From SZUA-36 sp963774415 (GTDB lineage: Bacteria > Pseudomonadota > Gammaproteobacteria > Xanthomonadales > SZUA-36): 64,000 nt of DNA. The DNA is taken from assembly GCA_963774415.1 (NCBI GenBank), contig CAVZEU010000001.1:496001-560000 (forward strand). Reading direction: 5' to 3'. Shown here piece after piece: positions 16,714 to 25,179 of this stretch. A program made the position numbers and the translations under genes. The stretch's first letter is position 1. Each line of letters starts with the position of its first letter. The notes beneath the pieces are model-generated. The model did not search any database. It was given only the letters and a program-made list of their open reading frames with translations, and was not told the origin of the DNA.

Positions 16714-17637
16714 ATGAGCTTCACGCCTGACAAAACCATCCGCATCATCGGCGTGCCGATGGACCTCGGCGCCAGCCGCCGCGGCACCGACATGGGCCCG
16801 TCGGCGCTGCGCATTGCAGGCCTGGGCGCCGCGCTCAGGGCGATGGGTTACGTGGTCGAGCGCGAGGAAGATATCGCCGTGTCGTCGATGGAAACGAGTT
16901 CGACGGAAGACAGCAAGGCGCGCTTCAAACCACAGATCCTGAGCGTTTGCACCAAGCTCGCTGAACGCGTCAAGACGATCATGGACCACGGCGAATTCCC
17001 GCTGGTGCTCGGCGGCGACCACTCGATCGCGATGGGCACGGTGGCCGGCGTTGCCGCGCATTTCCGTGATCTCGAAGAGGACATGGGGCTGATCTGGTTC
17101 GACGCGCACGGCGACATGAACGTTCCCGAGTCGTCACCCAGCGGCAACATCCACGGCATGCCGCTGGCCCACCTTTTGGGCCGCGGCGACCCGGACCTGG
17201 CCGGCATCCTCGGCTTCAGCCCCAAGCTGAACCCGGAGAAGGTGGCGCTGATCGGCATCCGCGACATCGACAAGGGCGAACGGCAGATCATCCGCGAATC
17301 GGGCATCCACGTGTTCACGATGCGCGACATCGATGAACGCGGCATGGCCCATGTCTCGCGCGAGGCCATCGAGATCGTCACCGGCGGCACCGGCGGTTTC
17401 CACGTCAGCTTCGACGTCGACGGTTGCGACCCGTCCGTGATCCCTGGTTCCGGCACGCTGGTGCCGGGCGGCGTGCGTTTCCGCGAGGCCCACCTGCTGC
17501 TGGAGCACTGCGCCGACAGCCGCCGCCTGACTTCGATGGAGGTGGTCGAACTGAACCCGTTCCTCGACAACGGCAACATCAGCGCCGAACGCACGCTGCA
17601 ACTGATCCAGAGCGCGCTGGGCAAGAGCATTCTTTAA
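16714..17637 (+). CDS. rocF: Arginase (ureohydrolase family)
   Basis: 307-aa Mn-dependent hydrolase that converts arginine to ornithine and urea. The metal-site motifs are complete: GGDHS, WFDAHGDMN and SFDVDGCDPS, and the arginase-type substrate region SGNIHGMPLAHLLG is present, which argues against agmatinase or formimidoylglutamase. The length is normal. One small oddity is Cys in DVDGCDP, where Leu is common. There is no ornithine aminotransferase or urease gene nearby. Confidence 0.92.
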   Translation: MSFTPDKTIRIIGVPMDLGASRRGTDMGPSALRIAGLGAALRAMGYVVEREEDIAVSSMETSSTEDSKARFKPQILSVCTKLAERVKTIMDHGEFPLVLGGDHSIAMGTVAGVAAHFRDLEEDMGLIWFDAHGDMNVPESSPSGNIHGMPLAHLLGRGDPDLAGILGFSPKLNPEKVALIGIRDIDKGERQIIRESGIHVFTMRDIDERGMAHVSREAIEIVTGGTGGFHVSFDVDGCDPSVIPGSGTLVPGGVRFREAHLLLEHCADSRRLTSMEVVELNPFLDNGNISAERTLQLIQSALGKSIL

Positions 17638-17662
17638 AGGGTTACAATCGGTTTAGCCCGGA

Positions 17663-17794
17663 TATTGCACCAGTATCCCGGGCCGGGATAGGTATAGCAC
17701 CAAGTACAAATTGTATTTAAAAAAGCGCCGAAACCGTTTAATTTGTATTAATACTCAATGAGGTAGAAAAACTTCACTTCCAACTGGTGCAATA
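17663..17794. repeat. Inverted 12-base repeats upstream of tRNA-Leu
   Basis: TATTGCACCAGT at 17663-17674 recurs as its exact reverse complement ACTGGTGCAATA at 17783-17794, enclosing about 108 bases of AT-rich DNA. The left arm sits in the loop of a short local hairpin (CCCGGATA...TATCCCGGG). The right arm ends 11 bases before the tRNA. It may be regulatory or the trace of an inserted element; it is close to what chance could give. Confidence 0.35.
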
Positions 17795-17805
17795 GGCGGG
17801 CGCGT

Positions 17806-17892
17806 GCCCGGGTGGCGAAATTGGTAGACGCAAGGGACTTAAAATCCCTCGGTAGAAATACCGTGCCGGTTCGATTCCGGCCCCGGGCACCA
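17806..17892 (+). tRNA. tRNA-Leu(TAA)
   Basis: 87 bases. The acceptor arms GCCCGGG and CCCGGGC pair perfectly, CCA is encoded, and a long class II variable arm is present. The anticodon loop CTTAAAA gives TAA, reading UUA. Its 3' end is duplicated twice downstream (19856 and 27795), which marks it as an insertion target. Confidence 0.97.
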
Positions 17893-18192
17893 TTTTGTCT
17901 GGTTTCTTTGAAATGAACTCAGCCTGACATCGTATCTTCTATGAGGCCGCCTACAAGTTCCCCTGGCCGATTTCGATTTTCAAATCGTGCAATAAAACTG
18001 CCTTATTTCCGTGTATACTGATAAAGGAAGGGCGTGTCGCACTTTTTTCGGGAAACTCCGCTTAATTGACGCTAGCGATATCAGGCGGTTGGCGATGGAT
18101 CGAATATTCCTGAGGGCGATAGCAGACCTTTTTCGCGTTTCATCTCACCAAATGCAGTTAGCTCATCGAATGCGGATTTGGAGGAGATGAAA

Positions 18193-19812
18193 ATGAAGAC
18201 TCGTATTTTAGCTCATGCTCTTGTCGCGTTGGCCGCCTTGGTCTGCGCATCCTGTGTCCATAACCCACCGCTGAATTCAGTAATCAGTGCGCATGGCAAT
18301 ACCGACTGGCATCTGGACACGGCCGAAGAATTCCTGTTTGGAACGGACATGGCTGGACACAATACTGCGCCCAATCATGCACCGAATTCCTGGACCAGGA
18401 ACCATATGCATGTTGGCCTGACCAATACCAACCATTTTTACTTTGACAGCGACCTAACCACACCAGGTGACGATACCGATCCCACGAGCGGCATCGATCG
18501 GAACATGCTGTTTTTCTATGCGGGACACGGCGCGCCGACACTCTGGAACACGCTGGGCAATAATGCCACGCAGGGCAACATGAACCTCGGCGATGGCCCC
18601 TCGGGACTGCTGCGTTATTTCTGGCAATGCTCGTGTGAAACGTTTGCACACGGACCGCAGAATTGCCCTACTTCAACGATGGTCTATGCCTGTCCGGGCG
18701 ACTTCGACGGGTCGAGCGACTCCGTTGCCATGCGCAACGTCTACGAACGCTGGGGGCCGGTGTTAGGTGACGACCTGCGCCTGGCCTGCGGCGTTTCGAC
18801 ACTTGCCTGGTGCCACGAGTCGAACGTGAACCGCATCTGGGATAACTACAACAACAATGGACTGGACGTCGCCGATTCGTTCATCGACGGTTTGAATACC
18901 GCAACGGGGGCCGTGCCCCTTTGCATTACAACTGGTGGATTATCTCCGGCGACGACGCCCTTGTACGATCAGACCTTCACCAACCAGCGGAACGCCGGCG
19001 GGGAATATTTCCACATACAGTATCTTTCCAACTTCGCCAGCAATGCGCCGGCCGTGTGGATAAAGCGTCCTCCAGAGCTGTTGCCGGTCTTTGAATTAAA
19101 ACCCCTTCCAATGCCTGATCCATGGTTACACATCAAATTCATTCGCAAAGACGGTCTGATGATGTCGGCTGACAGGACGCCCGGGCGTGGTGCAAAAATG
19201 CGGGTGAACCCGCTGAGCGGCGCGATGTATATTCGTGGCGAGCGGAAAGCGAACCCGAAAGCACGGACCATGAAGGAACAAGACTACCTCAGACAAGCCA
19301 TGGACGAAATCCGCCAGCAAGGCTGGGTCGAGAAGGCGATGTCTATGTCTAAACCACGGGGTATGCGCAATGTGATTGACACGCAGTCCCGCGAGGGCAA
19401 ATCGCAGGAGGTGCGTCACACACAGAAAAACGTGACGGTCGAGTACCACCGCATGCTGAATATCCAGGGTCGGAGCGTGCCCGTTTACGGCGCCGGTGGC
19501 GTCATATCCGTGCAGATGAACAACGACGGTACCTTGCTCAATGCTCACAAAGTCTGGCGGACTGTGACCAAGGTCAAAAAACAGGCAAAGGTCAAGCCCT
19601 ACGAGGTCGCGGAGAAAGAAGCGAAGAAGATACTCGGGGACACCAAGAATTACGTTCTTGCCGATTGGACCTGGGGCTACAAGGAACTGGCAGGGAACGT
19701 GGATCAGAAGGAAATGCGGATGATCTATCTTTTCGACTTCAGGCCGAAAACGCCGGAGTTGTTACTGGATAACCCGCCAAGAATCGTAGAGGTAGATGGT
19801 TTTGCAAATTAG
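18193..19812 (+). CDS. Secreted protein with a DUF6345-like, caspase-fold-like domain and a PepSY/FTP-like tail
   Basis: 539 aa from ATG 18193, chosen for GGAGGAG just upstream (a TTG at 18178 and an ATG at 18187 are alternatives). An N-terminal signal peptide ends near VCASC. Residues about 30-290 contain FFYAGHGAP, and about 40 residues later FWQCSC; a His-Gly followed by a buried Cys is the order seen in clan CD peptidases and in DUF6345-type proteins. The C-terminal 170 residues resemble the propeptide-type FTP/PepSY fold (LNIQGRSVPVYGAGGVISV, then VWRTV). It is the only gene between the first two copies of the tRNA-Leu 3' end. Function unknown; peptidase activity is a guess. Confidence 0.7.
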   Translation: MKTRILAHALVALAALVCASCVHNPPLNSVISAHGNTDWHLDTAEEFLFGTDMAGHNTAPNHAPNSWTRNHMHVGLTNTNHFYFDSDLTTPGDDTDPTSGIDRNMLFFYAGHGAPTLWNTLGNNATQGNMNLGDGPSGLLRYFWQCSCETFAHGPQNCPTSTMVYACPGDFDGSSDSVAMRNVYERWGPVLGDDLRLACGVSTLAWCHESNVNRIWDNYNNNGLDVADSFIDGLNTATGAVPLCITTGGLSPATTPLYDQTFTNQRNAGGEYFHIQYLSNFASNAPAVWIKRPPELLPVFELKPLPMPDPWLHIKFIRKDGLMMSADRTPGRGAKMRVNPLSGAMYIRGERKANPKARTMKEQDYLRQAMDEIRQQGWVEKAMSMSKPRGMRNVIDTQSREGKSQEVRHTQKNVTVEYHRMLNIQGRSVPVYGAGGVISVQMNNDGTLLNAHKVWRTVTKVKKQAKVKPYEVAEKEAKKILGDTKNYVLADWTWGYKELAGNVDQKEMRMIYLFDFRPKTPELLLDNPPRIVEVDGFAN

Positions 19813-19855
19813 TTATTGAAAAACCTGAGGCCGGGGGGGCATTGGAGGCTGCATC

Positions 19856-19893
19856 AATACCGTGCCGGTTCGATTCCGGTTCAGGGCACCATT
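19856..19893. repeat. Partial copy of the tRNA-Leu 3' end (att-like site 1)
   Basis: 24 bases (19856-19879) are identical to 17857-17880 of the tRNA-Leu gene, and the next 14 match at 11 positions, including the terminal GGGCACCA. It lacks the 5' half, so it is not a functional tRNA. It is read as a recombination scar. Confidence 0.85.
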
Positions 19894-19899
19894 CAATAA

Positions 19900-19944
19900 G
19901 GGGTCAGGTTGGATTAATTGGTGAAATAAATTCAACCTGACCCC
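19900..19944. repeat. 12-bp perfect hairpin (GGGGTCAGGTTG / CAACCTGACCCC)
   Basis: Perfect 12-base inverted repeat with a 21-base AT-rich loop, lying just after the first tRNA scar and just beyond the 3' end of the BspA-like gene. The GGGGTCAGGTT core resembles REP-type palindromes of gammaproteobacteria. A variant, GGGGTCGGGTTT, is at 27669-27680 near the other scar. It could serve as a terminator for the minus-strand gene, although no clean T-run follows. Confidence 0.6.
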
Positions 19945-19968
19945 ATTTTGGGCACGGCCCCTTTTTGT

Positions 19969-22008
19969 CTATTCGCACACCAGCCCGCAAATGGCGTTGA
20001 CTTCATCGACGCAGGTCTGGTCCCAATTGGTGGTGCAGCAGCCGGGGTCCAGGTTACAAATCTCCGTCACGCACGAATGACAGCCATCAGGCATCGGCGA
20101 CGGGCTCGTCAGGCATAGGCTCTGGCCACAGACGCTGGCTTTCAGGGTCGAGCCCGGCTCGATACTGAAATTGGGCTGGAATTCGATTTCCCAGCCTGCG
20201 GACAGGTCGATGTTGGCATTGTTGTTGGCGGTGTAATCGGGGCCGACGGACAGGATTTCGCAGGCTTCATGCTGGGTGTCTGTGCTGTCGGTTACGCCAG
20301 ATACCATGTTGATGTTACAAATTCCGTTGGCGCAGTGCCGACCGCCATCGGTGATGGTCCATCCATCCGCCGATATCATGTGGGCACGGGCATCGGCGGC
20401 TGCCTGCGAGCAATAGGTCGAGTTGCCACCGCTGAAATGCACGCCCGATTGTAGAGTTTGTGCATCCCAGCCAACCAAGAGGCTTTCGTAGTTGACCGTC
20501 GACAATGTGACTCCATTCAGCATGTAGAACGCATCGACCAAAGACGACACGTTCCAGGCACCGATGTCCCGATCGAAGGATGTCGCACCACTAAACGCCA
20601 AATACAACGAGATCACTGCGGATGTTTCCCAGTCGCCGACGTTCGGGTTAGCTGAGATGGCGCCATTAAACATATAGGACATATTTGTGACCGATGAAGT
20701 GTCCCAGTGACTGACATCCGGGTCGGCCGATTTAGTGTATTGGAACATTCCGCTCATATCAGTCACCGCTGAGGTATTCCAACCGCTGGTGTCCGGATTG
20801 GCCAACTTGGTGTAGTTAAACATATATGACATGTCCGTCACTGAGGATGTATCCCAACCACTGGTGTCTGGATTGGCTGAACTAGCGCCCCAGAACATGG
20901 CCTGCATGTCAGTAACCGCCGAAGTATCCCAACCGCTGGTATCTGGTATGGCGGCGGCTGCACCGCTAAACATTGCAAACATGCTGGTCACCGAAGACGT
21001 ATCCCAGCCACCGGTGTCCGGGTTGGCCAAAACGGCACCATCAAACATGTAGGACATATCAGTCACCGTTGAGGTATTCCAACCGCTGGTATCGGGTTTG
21101 GCCGATGAAGCGTAATAAAACATGGTCGACATGTCAGTGACTGAGGAGGTATTCCAACTGCTCGTATCCGGGTTGGCCACAGTAGCGTTATAAAACATGT
21201 ACGACATGTCAGTGACCGAGGAAGTATTCCAGCCGCTTGTATCCGGGTTGGCCGCAGCGGCGTTATAAAACATGTACGACATGTCAGTGACCGAGGAAGT
21301 ATTCCAGCCGCTCGTGTCCGGGTTGGCCACAGTGGCGTCGTAGAACATGGACGACATGTCCGTCACCGACGACGTATCCCATCCGCTGGTGTCCGGAGTG
21401 GCAGCTGTGGCCTCAAAAAACATCGCTGACATATCAGTCACGGATGAGGTGTCCCAGCTGCTGGTGTCCGGGTTGACTGTGTCGTCGCCGGCAAACATCG
21501 ATGCCATGTTTGTCACGGAGGAGGTATCCCAGCCGCTTGTGTCCAGGTTGGTAACGTAAGCGTAAGCAAACATCCATGACATATCGGTCACTGCACTAAA
21601 ATCAGGAATATCGGTTGCATTAACGACTAGGTATGATGTTCCGTAGAACGCAGCGTTCATTGACGTCCAGGCATTCGTCCCCCACTGGTCAATCGACAGA
21701 ATTTTTAAATGGTCACCAACGCCGTTAAAGCGGATCGAATCGTAACTACCGCGAATCCGAATTGTATAGGTGCCCGCACTGCCAAAATCGTGTGTCACCG
21801 GTCCCGTTAGACCGGTCTCGTCAAAAGTACTGTCGTCGTTCCAGTCGACATCGTACGGCCCGCCGACCATCGGCAAGGTGAACGAGGTGGAATTGGAACT
21901 GCCCGGGTTGTCGGTCTTCCAGGTGGTGACGAAATCGTCAGCAGGCGCCGCAAAGGCTGTATCCAGAATGCAATACAGACCAATAGCAATTGCCGCCAAG
22001 TGTTTCAC
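19969..22008 (-). CDS. BspA-like (DUF285) secreted repeat protein
   Basis: 679 aa. Signal peptide MKHLAAIAIGLYCILDTAFA, a beta-rich leader domain, then about 14 tandem 25-residue units of the form W(D/N)TSSVTDMSxMFxxAxxANPDTSG, the DUF285/BspA-type repeat common in mycoplasma, Bacteroidetes and protist surface proteins. After the repeats comes a segment resembling the '3-coathanger stack' (GWEIEFQPNFSIEPGSTLKA) and a Cys-rich end containing CHSCVTEICNLDPGCC. An exported adhesin-like protein is likely. It is the longest gene in the island and is lower in GC than the backbone. Confidence 0.85.
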   Translation of the reverse strand: MKHLAAIAIGLYCILDTAFAAPADDFVTTWKTDNPGSSNSTSFTLPMVGGPYDVDWNDDSTFDETGLTGPVTHDFGSAGTYTIRIRGSYDSIRFNGVGDHLKILSIDQWGTNAWTSMNAAFYGTSYLVVNATDIPDFSAVTDMSWMFAYAYVTNLDTSGWDTSSVTNMASMFAGDDTVNPDTSSWDTSSVTDMSAMFFEATAATPDTSGWDTSSVTDMSSMFYDATVANPDTSGWNTSSVTDMSYMFYNAAAANPDTSGWNTSSVTDMSYMFYNATVANPDTSSWNTSSVTDMSTMFYYASSAKPDTSGWNTSTVTDMSYMFDGAVLANPDTGGWDTSSVTSMFAMFSGAAAAIPDTSGWDTSAVTDMQAMFWGASSANPDTSGWDTSSVTDMSYMFNYTKLANPDTSGWNTSAVTDMSGMFQYTKSADPDVSHWDTSSVTNMSYMFNGAISANPNVGDWETSAVISLYLAFSGATSFDRDIGAWNVSSLVDAFYMLNGVTLSTVNYESLLVGWDAQTLQSGVHFSGGNSTYCSQAAADARAHMISADGWTITDGGRHCANGICNINMVSGVTDSTDTQHEACEILSVGPDYTANNNANIDLSAGWEIEFQPNFSIEPGSTLKASVCGQSLCLTSPSPMPDGCHSCVTEICNLDPGCCTTNWDQTCVDEVNAICGLVCE
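20632..21531 (-). repeat. Twelve in-frame 75-base tandem repeats in the BspA-like gene
   Basis: Twelve well-conserved units, each starting at a Trp codon, encode 25-aa repeats without length variation. Weaker units flank this core on both sides (to about 21606 and 20557). DNA identity is highest among the units around 21100-21350, which suggests recent duplication there. Such arrays can change copy number by recombination. Confidence 0.85.
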
Positions 22009-22271
22009 GGTGGGGTTCCCTTCTTTTGTCCAGCAAGCTTACACCAAAATCGGCGTCAAGTGATGATGTGCGTCAGTTGCCGGACTGATCAATACCAACC
22101 CATTGGGTTCTGCCGAACAAATGATTGTAGGTTCACAACTCCCGCAAAATCGGCCAGCCATGGGGGCATGTTCCCCCATCGGCGGCAGCGACATGGGACC
22201 CGTTTGTCCACACGTGAATTGGTAAAAAACTCGGTCATGGCGAACAACATCGGCCGCCAAAATTGACGATG

Positions 22272-23249
22272 TCAGTTCACTAACGTCACGCACGCACTAT
22301 CATCATGAATAGTGCCGTTGAAGTTACTCTCCCCATCCGAAAAGTCCCAATCCGAGCCGTGAATGGTTTCCGTCAACTCGTTTCGGTTGAGAGCAGGGAA
22401 AAGCCTCATGCTGGCCTCTTCCTCAATCTCACTGATGGTAACGATATCGTTCATCACGTCAGGTTTTACGTCAGCCCACGTTGTGCCGTCGTCTGTGTTG
22501 ATGTGTGGCAGCAGGAAGGCGATGGATTTCCAGCCTGACGGGTCTTCCCACAAGATCACCTTGTAATAGGCGCTCGGCACGGCAACCTTTTCATGGTTGT
22601 TATTGCTGTGCATACGAACTGCATCGGCATCAGCGTCCCGTCCGGCAACGCCATCTCGGTCGAATATGGCCCCGGATGTAGCTAACACGGCACCGTACTT
22701 CTTCGCCCAAATCCGAGTCAGTGCTTCCAGCGGCAACCATATGCCCCGATTGAACCGGCAATGCTGCGGTGACATGTTTGACATGACGTACGTGTTCACC
22801 TGCTCCGTCAAATTGTCTTTCATGTCGGCATCGTTGGCCAGTTGACCTTGGTCAAAGATGGGTTCGTCATTATCGACCGGTCTCGAAGCCTCATCCTCCG
22901 CAAGGCGTGGGTCTTTTCGGAAATAATTTACCCGGTCGTTCCCTGCTGCATTGTCCACGTCATCGCGGGTCAGCCGGTACGATACCCAAACAGCGGTGCG
23001 CAAGTCCGGGTCATATGACATCACGTAACCGTTCTGGTACAGGGTTTTCTCGTTTTGGGTCTGAGTTGACTGGTTAATAGCGAACGGCACATGTCTTGAA
23101 AGAATGACCATTTTCCGGGTGTCATCCCCCGCGATGGCCATCAATTGTGCATTGCCGTCGTCGCGTTCCTGGGCGGTGCAGTCGCGTATTGCTGCCTGCG
23201 CAGACAGGGAAATAAGCAAAAGTAAAAGGACTGAAAGAATGGGTCGCAT
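22272..23249 (-). CDS. EndoG/NucA-type non-specific endonuclease homologue with altered active site
   Basis: 325 aa with a clear signal peptide (MRPILSVLLLLLISLSAQA). The fold markers of the DNA/RNA non-specific endonuclease family are visible: YVMSYDPDLRTAVWVSYRL, then the active-site region, then SNMSPQ and FNRGIWLPLE, whose Asn is the usual Mg ligand. The catalytic motif, normally DRGH, reads DQGQ here (in FDQGQLANDADM), so the general-base His is replaced by Gln. It is either inactive or a divergent subgroup. Exported, it might bind or scavenge nucleic acid. It lies 263 bases upstream of the BspA-like gene on the same strand. Confidence 0.75.
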   Translation of the reverse strand: MRPILSVLLLLLISLSAQAAIRDCTAQERDDGNAQLMAIAGDDTRKMVILSRHVPFAINQSTQTQNEKTLYQNGYVMSYDPDLRTAVWVSYRLTRDDVDNAAGNDRVNYFRKDPRLAEDEASRPVDNDEPIFDQGQLANDADMKDNLTEQVNTYVMSNMSPQHCRFNRGIWLPLEALTRIWAKKYGAVLATSGAIFDRDGVAGRDADADAVRMHSNNNHEKVAVPSAYYKVILWEDPSGWKSIAFLLPHINTDDGTTWADVKPDVMNDIVTISEIEEEASMRLFPALNRNELTETIHGSDWDFSDGESNFNGTIHDDSACVTLVN

Positions 23250-23534
23250 TAGATCACCCCCACTTCGTTCTGATTCGCTTTAAGTATAGTCAAGAAATCC
23301 AGACCTACCTTATTCGCAGTTTTCTGATTTGAAGGTCGTAGGTTTAATCGAATGACTTCTCGGAATGTTAAGAGTAGGCTTGTTCTTGGAACCAGTCCCG
23401 TTTTTGTTTTGAAGGGAAATGAAAGCACCTGGAAAAGAAGGGCGCGTTGCGGGACCTTAACTCAGCATTTGAAATCAACCACAGGCAGGCGCATTCGCCA
23501 AGGGCACCGATGTGTAAGATAGAGCGTTGAGCAT

Positions 23535-24728
23535 ATGAAGAAGGTATTTTTCCTTATTGCGCTGACCTGCTTGCTTTTCAGTTGGAATATCGGGGCTTCT
23601 GAGTTAAGCGATTTACAAGCACTGGCCAAGTTGGGGCAAGTTTCTGCTCAATCCAAACTTTGTATTACATATATTGCTGAACAAGACTATTCCAGAGCGC
23701 AATACTGGTGCCACAAGGCTGCAGATCAACGTGATCCTTCAGCCCAATTTGCTCTTGGAGTGACCTATGCAGAAGGTTTGGGCGTGTCAAAAGACCTCGG
23801 CAAGGCATTTGACTTTACATTAATGGCTGCAAATCAGGGCTATGTAAAAGCTCAGTCCGCTCTTGGATACTTGTATGCGAAAGGTCTGGGCGTGTCAAAA
23901 GACCCGGTGCAGGCATTTGAGTGGTGCCTGTTGGCGGCCACCAATGGCGATGCCACTGCTCAGTACAACTTAGCTTCAATGTACGCCAAGGGCAATGGCA
24001 CAAAAAAGAGCCTATCAGACTCCGTCAAATGGCTAAGAAAAGCGGCTGAAAAGGGGCATGCAGGTGCCCAGTATCAGCTTGGGCTGAGGTACATCAAGGA
24101 CGCGGATACTCAACAAGACTACATTAACGCCGCTAGGTGGTATCGAAAGGCTGCCGATCAGGGTAATGCCGCGGCTCAATACTTTTTAGCAAACATGTAC
24201 ACCAAAGGCGTGGGTGTAGACCAAGATTTTTCTGAAGCCATGAATCTGTACCGAAAATCCGCTGAACAAGGTAATGCGAACGCTCAATTCATATTGGGCT
24301 TTGCCTACAGTTACGGCAAACGTGAGGGTGTGCAACTAGATTACGTTGAATCTCGAAAATGGCTACGCAAAGCCGCTCTTCAAGGACACGCAAAAGCCCA
24401 ACATTATTTAGGGTTGATGTTCGCAAATGGCAACGGTACACCAAAGGACTTGGTTGTAGCCTCTAAGTGGTTTCACATGGCTGCTAGTCAGGGATATAGG
24501 GATTCACAATATTTCTTGGGTCAGATGTACTTTGAAGGCGAGGGTAGACCACAAGATTATGCTAAGGCATATGTATGGTTGAAACTCGCAGAATTGGCAG
24601 GTAAAAAGGAGGCCAAGAGATTTCGGAAAAAGGCTGCAAAGAAACTTTCAAAAAGCGGTCTGAGTGCAGCAGAAAATCAAGTATCCAAATTGCGAAATGC
24701 ATCAGAGAAAAAGAAGCCAGAAGAATAA
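23535..24728 (+). CDS. Sel1-repeat (SLR) secreted protein
   Basis: 397 aa with a signal peptide (MKKVFFLIALTCLLF, cleavage near IGA-SE). About nine Sel1-like repeats of some 36 residues follow, with the consensus A(Q)xxLGxxYxxGxGVxxDxxxAxxWxxKAAxQG, e.g. ALGYLYAKGLGVSKDPVQAF. It ends in a Lys-rich tail. Sel1 proteins are scaffolds for protein-protein contacts. AT-rich codon use fits foreign origin. It stands alone, with 285 bases before it that show no gene. Confidence 0.88.
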   Translation: MKKVFFLIALTCLLFSWNIGASELSDLQALAKLGQVSAQSKLCITYIAEQDYSRAQYWCHKAADQRDPSAQFALGVTYAEGLGVSKDLGKAFDFTLMAANQGYVKAQSALGYLYAKGLGVSKDPVQAFEWCLLAATNGDATAQYNLASMYAKGNGTKKSLSDSVKWLRKAAEKGHAGAQYQLGLRYIKDADTQQDYINAARWYRKAADQGNAAAQYFLANMYTKGVGVDQDFSEAMNLYRKSAEQGNANAQFILGFAYSYGKREGVQLDYVESRKWLRKAALQGHAKAQHYLGLMFANGNGTPKDLVVASKWFHMAASQGYRDSQYFLGQMYFEGEGRPQDYAKAYVWLKLAELAGKKEAKRFRKKAAKKLSKSGLSAAENQVSKLRNASEKKKPEE

Positions 24729-24784
24729 TTAACCTTGAAGCCCACATGTGAGCGGTATTCGCAAAGAAAGTCAGAAACAGGGCT

Positions 24785-25006
24785 GTGAATAAGACGACCA
24801 AATTCTGGGTTATCTGCTGTGCCGTATTGCTCGAATTTATAGTTGTATTGCCATTATTAATTTACCCTGCAGAAAAACTCGCATCAATCAACTGCGTTCG
24901 TTCATCGCTTTGCGAATACGCGCGTGATGCTGCAGATTTAGGAATTCTCTTTCTTGGGATATTGGTTCCAATAGTTGTCATGATTTGGACTCAACCCAAG
25001 GACTGA
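24785..25006 (+). CDS. Small two-span membrane protein, unknown
   Basis: 73 aa from GTG 24785. Two hydrophobic stretches (about residues 8-27 and 50-67) flank a short loop with two Cys (INCVRSSLCEY), so it is probably a hairpin in the inner membrane with a periplasmic disulfide. It has no recognisable family. It follows the Sel1 gene after 56 bases and may be co-transcribed. A weak ribosome site and short length keep confidence moderate. Confidence 0.5.
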   Translation: MNKTTKFWVICCAVLLEFIVVLPLLIYPAEKLASINCVRSSLCEYARDAADLGILFLGILVPIVVMIWTQPKD

Positions 25007-25031
25007 GCCATTTGAGAACACCTCGACAGCC

Positions 25032-25047
25032 GGGGGGGGGGGGGGGG
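25032..25047. repeat. Run of 16 G
   Basis: An uninterrupted 16-base G tract preceded by GCC, in a 173-base gap between the small membrane gene and the minus-strand gene ending at 25180. It is far longer than expected. It can be a slippage-prone regulatory tract or an assembly/sequencing artefact; coverage cannot be judged here. Confidence 0.9.
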
Positions 25048-25179
25048 ATTGGCCATCAGGGTATGATCGCAGTATCAGCAAACCGTGGTGGCCTGCAGCT
25101 ATGCAGTGTGCTCGAAAACCTACAGGGAAATATCGCTCAGAATTTGATCAATGACCAGATTCACTTGACCAATGCACGT

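Noticed and set aside
20632..21531. CRISPR-like array
   Set aside because: The 75-base repeats are contiguous, in frame and encode BspA-type protein repeats; there are no unique spacers.
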